Source of the DNA: DATIHF01 sp035480955
Lineage (GTDB): Bacteria; Patescibacteriota; Microgenomatia; Woykebacterales; RBG-16-39-9b
Reading direction: 5' to 3'
NCBI GenBank assembly: GCA_035480955.1
Contig: DATIHF010000081.1
Span: forward strand, 1-13,027
DNA: 13,027 nt
Part shown: one piece after another, positions 1-5,791 of the stretch
Position numbering within the stretch: the stretch's first letter is position 1
Layout of the letters: each line of letters starts with the position of its first letter
Notes under the pieces: generated by a model
The model's input: only the letters and a program-made list of their open reading frames with translations
What the model was told of the DNA's origin: nothing
The model's database searches: none
Program-made: the position numbers and the translations under genes

Positions 1-70
1 CGATAGAGGGATCGAACCTCTGACCTCCGCAATGTCAATGCGACGCTCTAACCAGCTGAGCTAATCGTCC
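1..70 (-). tRNA. tRNA-Val (anticodon GAC), 3' end cut by window
   Basis: Read on the minus strand, the acceptor 5' half is GGACGAT. The D arm is GCTC/GAGC and the anticodon stem TCGCA/TGCGG encloses the seven-base loop TTGACAT, giving anticodon GAC (valine, GUC codons). The T arm is AGAGG-TTCGATC-CCTCT. Only ATCG of the 3' acceptor strand lies inside the window, so the last bases and any encoded CCA are missing. The tRNA begins two bases after the clpP stop codon and has no visible promoter of its own, so it is probably released from the clpP transcript by RNase P. Confidence 0.95.
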
Positions 71-72
71 AA

Positions 73-675
73 TTATTTTTTAACCTTGGGAAGTTGTCTT
101 TCTTCCAAAATCTTATCGATTATACCATAGCTTTTAGCTTCGGTTGAATCCATGAAAAAGTCCCTTTCGGTATCTTTTTCAACCTGGGAAAGTTTACGAG
201 AAGTTTCACCAGCCAAAATTTCGTTCAAACGCTTTTTCATTTTTAAAATCTCCTCAGCGTGAATCTGGATATCGGTTGCTTGGCCCTCGACTCCACCGAG
301 AGGTTGGTGAATCATTATTTTGGAATTTGGCAGTGTAATTCGCTTGCCTTTTTTTCCGCCCGCGAGTAGCACTGCTGCGCCAGAGGCAGCCATTCCCAGA
401 CACAAAGTCGAGACATCTGAACGAATAAATTTCATGGTGTCATAAATTGCCAGGGTTGAATGAACATAACCCCCGGGCGAATTAATATAAAAGGAAATAT
501 CAGCTTCGGAATTTTCGTTGTCGAGATAAAGAAGTTGCGCAATGATGACATTGGCCACGTCATCGTTGATCGCCCCACCGAGAAAAATAATTCGCTCTTC
601 CAGAAGTCGGCTAAAGATATCGTAAGCCCGCTCCCCGCCTGGCTCACGCTTGATAACCATGGGTACAAGATCCAT
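73..675 (-). CDS. clpP: ATP-dependent Clp protease proteolytic subunit ClpP
   Basis: Serine peptidase (family S14) that forms the barrel-shaped proteolytic core working with Clp ATPases in the cytosol. The 200 residues are about the normal length. The N-terminus MDLVPMVI matches the family's axial-loop motif. The active-site serine is Ser98 in GMAASGAAVLL, the histidine is His123 in IMIHQPLGG and the aspartate is Asp172 in TERDFF, with the same spacings as E. coli ClpP. There is no long propeptide. The start is an ATG with AAGGAA as ribosome binding site nine bases upstream, and its A is the last base of the stop codon (TAATG) of a short upstream ORF that repeats the same N-terminal seven residues. 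That arrangement suggests translational coupling. tRNA-Val follows two bases after the stop. No ClpX or ClpA gene is in the window. Confidence 0.97.
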   Translation of the reverse strand: MDLVPMVIKREPGGERAYDIFSRLLEERIIFLGGAINDDVANVIIAQLLYLDNENSEADISFYINSPGGYVHSTLAIYDTMKFIRSDVSTLCLGMAASGAAVLLAGGKKGKRITLPNSKIMIHQPLGGVEGQATDIQIHAEEILKMKKRLNEILAGETSRKLSQVEKDTERDFFMDSTEAKSYGIIDKILEERQLPKVKK

Positions 676-740
676 TATTTAATTTCCTTCCCTGTGTTAC
701 GGAGCGCGAAGCGATCCATCACCATGGGTACTAAATCCAT
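675..740 (-). CDS. 21-residue leader ORF duplicating the ClpP N-terminus
   Basis: An ATG at 740 opens a 21-codon frame ending in TAA at 677-675, whose last base is the first base of the clpP start (TAATG). A GAGGA ribosome binding site lies upstream. The first seven residues, MDLVPMV, are identical to the start of ClpP, but the two DNA copies differ at three silent positions (CTT/TTA Leu and GTT/GTG Val). The rest (MDRFALRNTGKEIK) is unrelated to ClpP. The frame is offset from clpP, so it is not an N-terminal extension. It may be a regulatory leader peptide coupled to clpP translation, or the relic of a local duplication of the start region. Translation of the peptide is inferred, not shown. 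Confidence 0.6.
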   Translation of the reverse strand: MDLVPMVMDRFALRNTGKEIK

Positions 741-782
741 AATTTGAATTCCTCGTTTCGAGTTTTCTATCTAAGTGTGGCT

Positions 783-810
783 ATTGTAACAGAAAGATCA
801 AGTTTGACTA
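783..810 (-). promoter_or_regulatory. Promoter of the leader ORF-clpP-tRNA-Val unit
   Basis: The -35 box is TAGTCA (805-810, four of six consensus bases) and the -10 box is TACAAT (783-788, five of six), separated by 16 bases. The expected start of transcription is near 776, giving a 36-base leader before the short ORF. The -35 box overlaps the stop codon of the LiaF-like gene. Confidence 0.5.
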
Positions 811-1719
811 CTTAATAGTAACGCTTGAGGCAGATCCGGAAATTTCAATATCAATTTTTAGAGTGGAGGTTGGGAAGTTGGCGGTTTGATAAGTGTTATC
901 AGTTTGTTTAAAACGGTTTTGATCAATTTTAATATTTTTTACCAAACTTTCGATTTTCACTCGTGCATCAATCTCTTTAGGAATTTTAAGCGTGATATTG
1001 GCGGCAGTGGTTTTTAGGTAGGTTTTATTGGAAAAATCTTTGGAGTAGTCAATCTCAATTTGTCCAGTCGTAGACTCGAGAGTAACCAAGTTCGCTTTTA
1101 AAGAGGTTAAGTTGAGTTGGAAAACACCTGCTGTTGAAGTGGAATTTATCTCTATTGGAATCAAAGGGGAGATTTTTGTTTCGATCGTATTGCCAAGATT
1201 GCTAGCAAAAGGAACGTAGCGGTAGGGTTGGGAAAATGTGTAACTTGCCTCACCAAAATGCTGCTCGGTCGTCAAAGTCGGTGTTGGCAAAGCTTTTGAA
1301 TATTTGACACTTGATTCAAAACTTTTACTTGAAGTGGTTTTTAAGGCTGAAATTGTCAGATTATTACTCGGGAGTTTGTAAATAAAACTAGCTTTTGTAA
1401 GATTGCCCAACGGTTTTTCAAAAGTTGCGGTTCCATTGGCAAGAGGGTTTCTGGTTAGAGGGTTGAGAATCAAAACAATCGGAACGATAAAAATTAAAGC
1501 TAGGAGTAACAGAAAGATCTTAAAGGAAGAAGGTCTACCCAAAACAAACTCAACTCCAATCAAAATAAGCAAAACCGGCCAGAATTTCCAAATATTCTGC
1601 CAAATATCCCAAGGCAGCACCCCGAAGTTATTGAGAAGAAAGACTGCTCCGAGCGCAATTAAAACAATTGCTCCAAAAGGAAGGCCTTTATTTGAACGAG
1701 CCTGGTCTGATTTAAACAT
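808..1719 (-). CDS. LiaF/LiaI-like membrane protein with extracytoplasmic beta-rich domain
   Basis: 303 residues. Three membrane segments occupy roughly residues 14-32, 46-61 and 67-86. The first two with the loop LLNNFGVLPWDIW are typical of the LiaF/LiaI-type transmembrane domain (DUF5668-like). Residues about 100-303 are rich in Ser, Thr and short beta-like repeats and resemble the extracytoplasmic 'toast rack' or DUF4097-type adhesin domain found in LiaF and relatives. In Firmicutes LiaF restrains a cell-envelope stress two-component system, but no histidine kinase or regulator is present here, so the regulatory role is not supported by context. The ATG overlaps the end of the nucleotidyltransferase gene by eight bases (ATGTTTAA) and has no clear ribosome binding site, implying coupled translation. 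The family assignment is fairly safe; the function is open. Confidence 0.75.
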   Translation of the reverse strand: MFKSDQARSNKGLPFGAIVLIALGAVFLLNNFGVLPWDIWQNIWKFWPVLLILIGVEFVLGRPSSFKIFLLLLALIFIVPIVLILNPLTRNPLANGTATFEKPLGNLTKASFIYKLPSNNLTISALKTTSSKSFESSVKYSKALPTPTLTTEQHFGEASYTFSQPYRYVPFASNLGNTIETKISPLIPIEINSTSTAGVFQLNLTSLKANLVTLESTTGQIEIDYSKDFSNKTYLKTTAANITLKIPKEIDARVKIESLVKNIKIDQNRFKQTDNTYQTANFPTSTLKIDIEISGSASSVTIK

Positions 1720-2125
1720 TGTTGAGTAGTTTGGAAGACTTAAATTTACTTGGATTATATGCTCTGACTCGAGTTACTGTCACGTGAGGGAGACGATGTC
1801 GTTTTAGTTGTTTTCTTAGTTCAAAAATTGTTGGTTTTTGGTCGTATCCTAGGACAATCTTGTCAATTTTATAGGTCCTCAAAGTTCGAAAATAATTGTG
1901 AGTTTTTGAGCCAAGAACGACTTTGTCAGCAATTTTTTGTTGACGAACCACCTCACCTCTTTTAGTCTCAAAATTTGTTGGCAGAGTGCCTTTGACCTTT
2001 TCTACATTAATATCTCGGGCAACTATTGCGAGTAGATAATCACTTTGTTTCTTAGCTTGTTTCAGAAAAGAAGTATGGCCAGGGTGAAAAATATCAAAAG
2101 TTCCAAAAACAGCAACTCTATTCAT
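1712..2125 (-). CDS. Cytidylyltransferase-fold nucleotidyltransferase, archaeal FAD synthase (RibL)-like
   Basis: 137 residues from the ATG at 2125. The N-terminal Rossmann segment RVAVFGTFDIFHPGH carries the HxGH nucleotide-binding motif (His14-His17), followed by AIVARDINVEKVKG (about 33-46) and VLGYDQ (91-96). This order is characteristic of archaeal FAD synthase RibL and of glycerol-3-phosphate cytidylyltransferases, which transfer AMP or CMP to a phosphorylated acceptor. The family's C-terminal STxxR-type motif is altered here to FKSSKL (128-133), so the exact substrate is uncertain. An upstream ATG at 2170 lies inside tRNA-Leu and is rejected. The chosen ATG has no ribosome binding site and begins only three bases after the encoded CCA of tRNA-Leu, so tRNA 3'-end processing would leave a nearly leaderless message. 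It overlaps the LiaF-like gene downstream. Confidence 0.8.
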   Translation of the reverse strand: MNRVAVFGTFDIFHPGHTSFLKQAKKQSDYLLAIVARDINVEKVKGTLPTNFETKRGEVVRQQKIADKVVLGSKTHNYFRTLRTYKIDKIVLGYDQKPTIFELRKQLKRHRLPHVTVTRVRAYNPSKFKSSKLLNNV

Positions 2126-2128
2126 ATT

Positions 2129-2213
2129 TGGTGCGGTCGAGAGGGGTCGAACCTCCACGAGTTGCCTCACAGGCTCCTAAGGCCTGCGCGTCTGCCAATT
2201 CCGCCACGACCGC
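2129..2213 (-). tRNA. tRNA-Leu (anticodon TAG)
   Basis: An 85-base type II tRNA with acceptor GCGGTCG/CGACCGC, discriminator A and an encoded CCA. The anticodon stem CAGGC/GCCTG encloses the loop CTTAGGA, giving anticodon TAG (leucine, CUA and probably other CUN codons). A long variable arm is present, followed by the T arm GAGG-TTCGACC-CCTC. The nucleotidyltransferase gene starts three bases after the CCA. Confidence 0.96.
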
Positions 2214-2229
2214 ACAATAAGAGAGGCTA

Positions 2230-2238
2230 ATTATACCA
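2230..2238 (-). promoter_or_regulatory. Extended -10 promoter of tRNA-Leu and downstream genes
   Basis: TGGTATAAT on the minus strand is a perfect extended -10 element (TGnTATAAT). The expected start is near 2223, ten bases before the tRNA 5' end. No good -35 box is visible; that region lies within the end of gatD. Confidence 0.65.
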
Positions 2239-2246
2239 AATTGAAA

Positions 2247-3011
2247 TTAATGGGTCTTGTGAGCACGGTCGAGGGCCACTTCGTGAGCCGCTAATTCAGT
2301 TGAATCATTGAGAAAAGTTAGTTCTGTTTCTCCGTATTTTTTTAGGAGAGCTTGATGGAGCAGGTAATCAGCGAAAGCAGGATTTTTAGGCAGGACTGGT
2401 CCGTGGAGATAGCATCCGTAAACATTGTTTTGAATTGCTCCTTCGGTTTTATCACCACCATTATTTCCCGATCCGACGACCACTTTGCCAAGAGCTTTAG
2501 CGTTTTGTCCTAGCTTTGTTTTCCCAGAGTGATTTTCAAAACCAACTAATTTTTCTTCAAGAAATTGGGTTTCCACCACAAGATTGCCCATCATTCTCTT
2601 GCTGCCTGCTCTGGTTGCTACATCCAAAATTCCCAGACCCTCGATCTCTTTTCCCTCAAAATCACGGTAGTAAATTCCTGATAGTTGGTAACCACCACAA
2701 ATACCCAAAATGACTTTTCCTTCTTCAGCTTCTTCTTTGAGTATTTTCTTTTTATCACCTAGTAAATCTTGAGCGACCAAAGTCTGCGCGACATCTTGCC
2801 CGCCACCAAAAAAATAAATATCAGTCCAGTCTTTTTTTAGATTCTTTCCGATTCCAATTTCTTCTACTTCTGCCTCTATTCCCCGCCAGAGGCAACGTTT
2901 ATAAAGTGTCAGAACATTCCCGCGATCTCCATAAGTACTCATTTCTCGCGGGTAAAGCCAAGTGATATTGAGTTTTAATTTACTAGGTTTGATTCGAGCT
3001 TGCTCTTCCAT
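2247..3011 (-). CDS. gatD: Lipid II isoglutaminyl synthase, glutamine amidotransferase subunit GatD
   Basis: 254 residues of the CobB/CobQ-like class I glutamine amidotransferase fold. GatD hydrolyses glutamine and passes ammonia to MurT, which amidates the alpha-carboxyl of D-glutamate at position 2 of the lipid II stem peptide at the inner face of the membrane. Visible features are the glycine-rich strand end YFFGGGQD (66-73), the nucleophile elbow with Cys105 in GICGGYQLSG and the catalytic histidine His203 in YGCYLHGPVLPKNP. No Glu of a classical triad follows; in this family an aspartate from MurT is thought to complete it. The ATG directly follows the murT stop (TAGATG, no gap), with GGAGG as ribosome binding site inside the end of murT, so the two are a coupled pair. 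Confidence 0.95.
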   Translation of the reverse strand: MEEQARIKPSKLKLNITWLYPREMSTYGDRGNVLTLYKRCLWRGIEAEVEEIGIGKNLKKDWTDIYFFGGGQDVAQTLVAQDLLGDKKKILKEEAEEGKVILGICGGYQLSGIYYRDFEGKEIEGLGILDVATRAGSKRMMGNLVVETQFLEEKLVGFENHSGKTKLGQNAKALGKVVVGSGNNGGDKTEGAIQNNVYGCYLHGPVLPKNPAFADYLLHQALLKKYGETELTFLNDSTELAAHEVALDRAHKTH

Positions 3012-4379
3012 CTAATCCTCCCAAAATTGACCGGCTAAACCTTTTTTTGCTAAAAGTTGCTTCAACTCTAGCATTGCCGTGTAAGTTGGTATCACAGTTA
3101 GTGTTTCCCCCTCACCCAAAGAGTTGGTCGCTTTTTCTAAAGCCGCCTCTAAACTCTCAATATTTTCAAAATTTTTAAATCCAGCGTATTTGAGTCTCAA
3201 AGCCATATCGGCTCCTCGCAAACCTGAAGTGAAAATAAAATCATCTTTCTCAAGAAGTTTTTCAAAATCAACGTCCCAAAGCCAAGAAACGTCTCTACCG
3301 TCGGCGATTTTGTCATTAATAACAATCAAAGTAGTTTGTTTAGGTTTTTCTAAATAGGTGCGGATGATTTCGTTAAAGCCAGTCGGGTTTTTTGCCAGGG
3401 CTACTAAGAGTTGATGCCCGTTAAAAGTGAGATTTTCTCCTCTGCCGAAAACAGATTTAAAATCTGCTGCAACATCGGCAAAATTAGTTAACGGCAACTC
3501 TAGTCCTTTTAAGGCCGAGTAGCTAGCAAGAGCGTTGTAAACGTTAAATAAGCCCAGTAGAGGAGTTTCAATTGTGGTTGTCTCTTCTTTGTTTTTAATA
3601 ACAAATTGGGTTTTACCTTCAGAAAAATTGATTTCTTGGGCAAAAAAATCAAGTTCTGGACGTTTAAAATCACACTTTGAACATCTGTAATCGCCTTGAT
3701 GAGAGGAAAAATAAGCAGAATATTCCAAATCTCCTTGGCAAACTGGACAAACGATCGTGTCCAGAGTTGTGGGTTTTTCATCAAGCTTGACAGTCTCGTC
3801 GGCTATCCCAAAATAAATCACTTTAGCTTTGCTTTTACCCAAGTAAGCCACAGTTGGGTCGTCAGCATTTAAAACCAGGGTTGTGCTTTGAGGAAGCTCT
3901 ACTAAAGCTTTTTCCCAAAGTCTTTTTATATTGTCGACTTCTCCGTAGCGGTCAAGCTGATCTCTAAATAAATTTGTTATTACTAATATAGTTGGTTTTA
4001 GTTTGGTTAATGTGGTTGCAAGGGCTGCTTCGTCAATTTCAAACAAACCAGTTGTTTTTCCTACTTGGCCGCTGAAATTGGTTTGTTCAAGTAAAGAGCT
4101 GACGATTCCTCTTTCCAGGTTGGAACCGGCTCGATTGTGAACAAAAGAAATATTCTCTTTCTCCAGGAAATTACCAATTAATCTTGTTGTGGTGGTCTTG
4201 CCATTGGTTCCGGTGACTAAAATCGTCCTTTCCAGGCCCGCTGAGAGCTTTTTTAAGGCGTTTTTATCCAAATACAGGCTAAAGAGACCTGGCGCGGCCG
4301 TGCCGCCGCTAGAGCGGAGTTTAAGAAATTGCTTTGTTGCCTTGCCAGCAAAAACGGAAATAGTTAATTGAGGATCCAC
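3012..4379 (-). CDS. murT: Lipid II isoglutaminyl synthase, Mur ligase subunit MurT
   Basis: 455 residues from GTG at 4379. This Mur-ligase-like ATPase activates the D-glutamate carboxyl of lipid II for amidation with ammonia from GatD. Features in order: P-loop GTNGKTTTT (57-65), NRAGSNLERG (82-91), EIDEAAL (114-120), ITNLFRDQLDRYGE (134-147), and a zinc-ribbon insertion with Cys211, Cys214, Cys233 and Cys236, typical of MurT. FGRGEN (311-316) and the C-terminal DUF1727 region follow, with DGRDVSWLWD (360-369) containing the aspartate expected to serve the GatD active site. A TTG at 4382 is also in frame. GTG is preferred because it falls exactly at the expected transcription start of an extended -10 promoter, giving a leaderless message; no ribosome binding site is present. 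An out-of-frame ATG at 4387 opens only a seven-codon frame. Confidence 0.95.
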   Translation of the reverse strand: MDPQLTISVFAGKATKQFLKLRSSGGTAAPGLFSLYLDKNALKKLSAGLERTILVTGTNGKTTTTRLIGNFLEKENISFVHNRAGSNLERGIVSSLLEQTNFSGQVGKTTGLFEIDEAALATTLTKLKPTILVITNLFRDQLDRYGEVDNIKRLWEKALVELPQSTTLVLNADDPTVAYLGKSKAKVIYFGIADETVKLDEKPTTLDTIVCPVCQGDLEYSAYFSSHQGDYRCSKCDFKRPELDFFAQEINFSEGKTQFVIKNKEETTTIETPLLGLFNVYNALASYSALKGLELPLTNFADVAADFKSVFGRGENLTFNGHQLLVALAKNPTGFNEIIRTYLEKPKQTTLIVINDKIADGRDVSWLWDVDFEKLLEKDDFIFTSGLRGADMALRLKYAGFKNFENIESLEAALEKATNSLGEGETLTVIPTYTAMLELKQLLAKKGLAGQFWED

Positions 4380-4385
4380 CAAATC

Positions 4386-4394
4386 ATTATAACA
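4386..4394 (-). promoter_or_regulatory. Extended -10 promoter giving leaderless murT
   Basis: TGTTATAAT on the minus strand is a perfect extended -10 element. Counting its last T as -7 puts +1 on the G of the GTG codon at 4379. The -35 region is weak (TTCAGT at 17 bases), as is common for extended -10 promoters. Confidence 0.65.
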
Positions 4395-4406
4395 ACCGCG
4401 TATAGG

Positions 4407-4952
4407 TTACTGAACTGAAAGAATTATTTGTTGGTAGCCTGCTACCCTGATAGCCCAGGTAGGACTGGCTGCGTAAGAGCGACCAATTCGCCAAGGAGTG
4501 ATTACGCCAGTAGGTGCATAGCGGGTACGCAAACCATTGGCAACAATTTCATTGGCCTGTTCCCAGCTGGCAAAATGATAAGAACCATTGTTCCAGCCAT
4601 AAGGGTTGTAAGAGTAAGCTGGGACTGCTTTTCCAAGCTGAGACTCTAAATTTGCAATCGAGGGCAAAAGAGTCCAGTCAAGATCGTATTTGTCGGCAAC
4701 ATCAATAAAATTCTGGGCTTTTCCAGAAAAAGGAGAAGCATTGGCACGAAAATATTTTTCCAGTCTTTCGACACGGTTGTCTTTTTGAGCAACCACGGAA
4801 ACAACCATTGCAGTTTGTGGCTGTGGGTTTTGTGAAATCTGCGGAACAGTGTCCGCTTCTGAAGTTTGGTTCTTTGAAATTGTGGGACTCCCTGCCATTA
4901 CTACTAATACAGTGACAAGAAGAGCAGCTGTCCTAAGATAAACCTTTAACAT
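4407..4952 (-). CDS. Secreted lysozyme-like (GH73-like) putative peptidoglycan hydrolase
   Basis: 181 residues. A hydrophobic N-terminal signal or anchor (about 6-22) follows MLKVYLR. A low-complexity linker leads to a globular domain (about 63-181). The segment NFIDVADKYDLDWTLLPSIA and Glu103 in NLESQLGK have the pattern of lysozyme-superfold enzymes (glucosaminidase or lytic transglycosylase), where the glutamate is the general acid. NPYGW and the C-terminal YAASPTWAIRV fit the same fold. The family call is by pattern, so substrate and activity are not certain. The start at 4952 is chosen because GGGGAGAG lies just upstream; a TTG start at 5048 would place unlike sequence before the signal peptide. 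It is a clear paralogue of the upstream gene 5121-5726. It has its own strong promoter and a structured 124-base leader. Confidence 0.7.
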   Translation of the reverse strand: MLKVYLRTAALLVTVLVVMAGSPTISKNQTSEADTVPQISQNPQPQTAMVVSVVAQKDNRVERLEKYFRANASPFSGKAQNFIDVADKYDLDWTLLPSIANLESQLGKAVPAYSYNPYGWNNGSYHFASWEQANEIVANGLRTRYAPTGVITPWRIGRSYAASPTWAIRVAGYQQIILSVQ

Positions 4953-4953
4953 A

Positions 4954-5020
4954 TCTCTCCCCAAGCAAAAACCACGACAAAAGCAAAAACTTAAGTAGTG
5001 GCAAACTTGCAGGGGAGAAA
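4954..5020 (-). promoter_or_regulatory. Leader helix that would hide the ribosome binding site
   Basis: On the minus strand, TTTCTCCCC (5020-5012) can pair with GGGGAGAGA (4962-4954) over nine consecutive positions, one of them G-U, covering the whole Shine-Dalgarno of the 4407-4952 gene two bases before its ATG. Three further inner pairs (AAG/CTT) are possible after a bulge. The 49-base loop contains a repeated GTTTTTGCTT and a possible CCAC/GTGG helix. This is a visible complementarity; a regulatory role is inferred. Confidence 0.45.
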
Positions 5021-5046
5021 GTGTGTGCGTCAGAGTTTCTGAGCAC

Positions 5047-5070
5047 AAAAAAATTTGTCCTTCGACAAAT
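5047..5070 (-). terminator. Hairpin plus T run: terminator or attenuator
   Basis: ATTTGTC-GAAG-GACAAAT forms a perfect seven-pair hairpin with a four-base loop, followed by T residues to 5047 on the minus strand. It could end transcripts from the 5121-5726 gene, whose stop lies 50 bases upstream. It also occupies about +7 to +30 of the transcript from the promoter at 5083-5111, so it could attenuate the next gene. The stem is A+T-rich, so strength is uncertain. Confidence 0.6.
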
Positions 5071-5082
5071 ATTTATGAACTT

Positions 5083-5111
5083 AGTATACCCTATAACTAG
5101 AGTTTTGTCAA
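5083..5111 (-). promoter_or_regulatory. Strong promoter of the 4407-4952 gene
   Basis: The -35 box TTGACA (5106-5111) is a perfect match and the -10 box TATACT (5083-5088) matches five of six, with the ideal 17-base spacer. The expected start is near 5076. It sits between the stop of the upstream paralogue and the hairpin at 5047-5070. Confidence 0.85.
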
Positions 5112-5120
5112 ATCAACGCT

Positions 5121-5726
5121 CTATCTTGCAGCCATTTCTGACATGGCAAACTCGACTCCAAAAGCCCAAGCTCCTTCGCTATCAGCATAGCGAGTCATTA
5201 TTGCTTCTGGAGTGGTCAAACCGCGGTCAATATAGTCATATTTGAGCCCCTTTGCCACAGTTTCAATTGCAAACTGCCAGTCATGAAATCTTGCACCTGA
5301 GTCAGCTCCTGTGTAAATCGCCCAGCCCCAAGCGTTGTGCGAGCCTTTGGGAATATTTTTTCCTAAAGTTGATTCTTGAAAAGCGATTGCGGGCATCAAC
5401 CGATAGTCTAGCCCGTATTTATCAGCAGTGGAGACAAAAGTCGTACCTAATCCACTCATTGGAGAATTGTGCCGAGCGAGAAAATTGTCGACAATTACTG
5501 CTCTTGAGTCCCCCCTTCCAACCGCGGAGTAGATTTTTGGCGTAGAGCTTTTTTGTGCGTAATAACTCTCGATTGGAGAAGAAACTATATTTTTAGAACT
5601 TGGAGTTTCGGCAACAATCGAAGCAAAAAATTTATCTGGATTTGTTTTCAGGTTAATAACAAAGAGTAAAACTAAAATATTTAGAAGGATTGAAAAAAAT
5701 ATAGCGGTTAGCAGGCTTTTTTTCAT
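5121..5726 (-). CDS. Membrane-anchored lysozyme-like putative peptidoglycan hydrolase (paralogue)
   Basis: 201 residues. MKKS followed by a long hydrophobic stretch (about 5-26) indicates a signal anchor. A linker of about 50 residues follows, then a lysozyme-like domain from about residue 78. The block VDNFLARHNSPMSG, TFVSTADKYGLDYRLMPAIA and Glu118 in FQESTLGK parallel the downstream gene's YFRANASPFSG, NFIDVADKYDLDWTLLPSIA and NLESQLGK, so the two are tandem paralogues that have diverged considerably. The glutamate is the likely general acid. Wall remodelling outside the membrane is inferred. The ATG at 5726 lies about six bases after the expected transcription start and has no ribosome binding site. 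An 11-base palindrome overlaps its -10 box. Confidence 0.7.
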   Translation of the reverse strand: MKKSLLTAIFFSILLNILVLLFVINLKTNPDKFFASIVAETPSSKNIVSSPIESYYAQKSSTPKIYSAVGRGDSRAVIVDNFLARHNSPMSGLGTTFVSTADKYGLDYRLMPAIAFQESTLGKNIPKGSHNAWGWAIYTGADSGARFHDWQFAIETVAKGLKYDYIDRGLTTPEAIMTRYADSEGAWAFGVEFAMSEMAAR

Positions 5727-5735
5727 GTGTCGCCA

Positions 5736-5791
5736 TCTAATTTAGACGAAACTAAAAATTTTGTCAAAGAGGTTTTTAAGTCTAAGTTAGA
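5736..5791. repeat. Two copies of TCTAA-N-TTAGA, candidate operator
   Basis: TCTAATTTAGA at 5736-5746 and TCTAAGTTAGA at 5781-5791 are the same perfect 5+5 inverted repeat with one central base, centred 45 bases apart. A further half-site TCTAA stands at 5796-5800. The first copy covers the -10 box of the minus-strand hydrolase gene. The arrangement in a 111-base divergent intergenic region resembles a repressor operator pair. Confidence 0.5.
5739..5767 (-). promoter_or_regulatory. Promoter of the 5121-5726 gene
   Basis: The -35 box TTGACA (5762-5767) is a perfect match. The -10 box TAAATT (5739-5744) matches four of six, with a 17-base spacer. The expected start is near 5732, leaving a leader of about six bases. 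The -10 box lies inside the palindrome TCTAATTTAGA. Confidence 0.75.

Noticed and set aside
655..745. Assembly duplication as the cause of the repeated clpP start
   Set aside because: The two copies differ at several bases, including three silent codon positions, and the intervening sequence is unique.
2126..2170. Upstream ATG giving the nucleotidyltransferase 15 extra N-terminal residues
   Set aside because: The extension lies inside tRNA-Leu, and the family's conserved beta-strand starts at the second ATG (MNRVAVFGTFD).
3509..3784. 91-residue ORF inside murT
   Set aside because: It is an out-of-frame shadow of the MurT zinc-ribbon region with no signals or family features.
4377..4387. Seven-codon ORF from ATG 4387 overlapping the murT start
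   Set aside because: The predicted transcription start lies downstream of this ATG, which is only one base into the promoter's -10 box.
4953..5048. 32-residue N-terminal extension of the 4407-4952 hydrolase from a TTG
   Set aside because: It would place a Cys/His-rich stretch before the signal peptide and ignores the strong ribosome binding site at 4955-4962.
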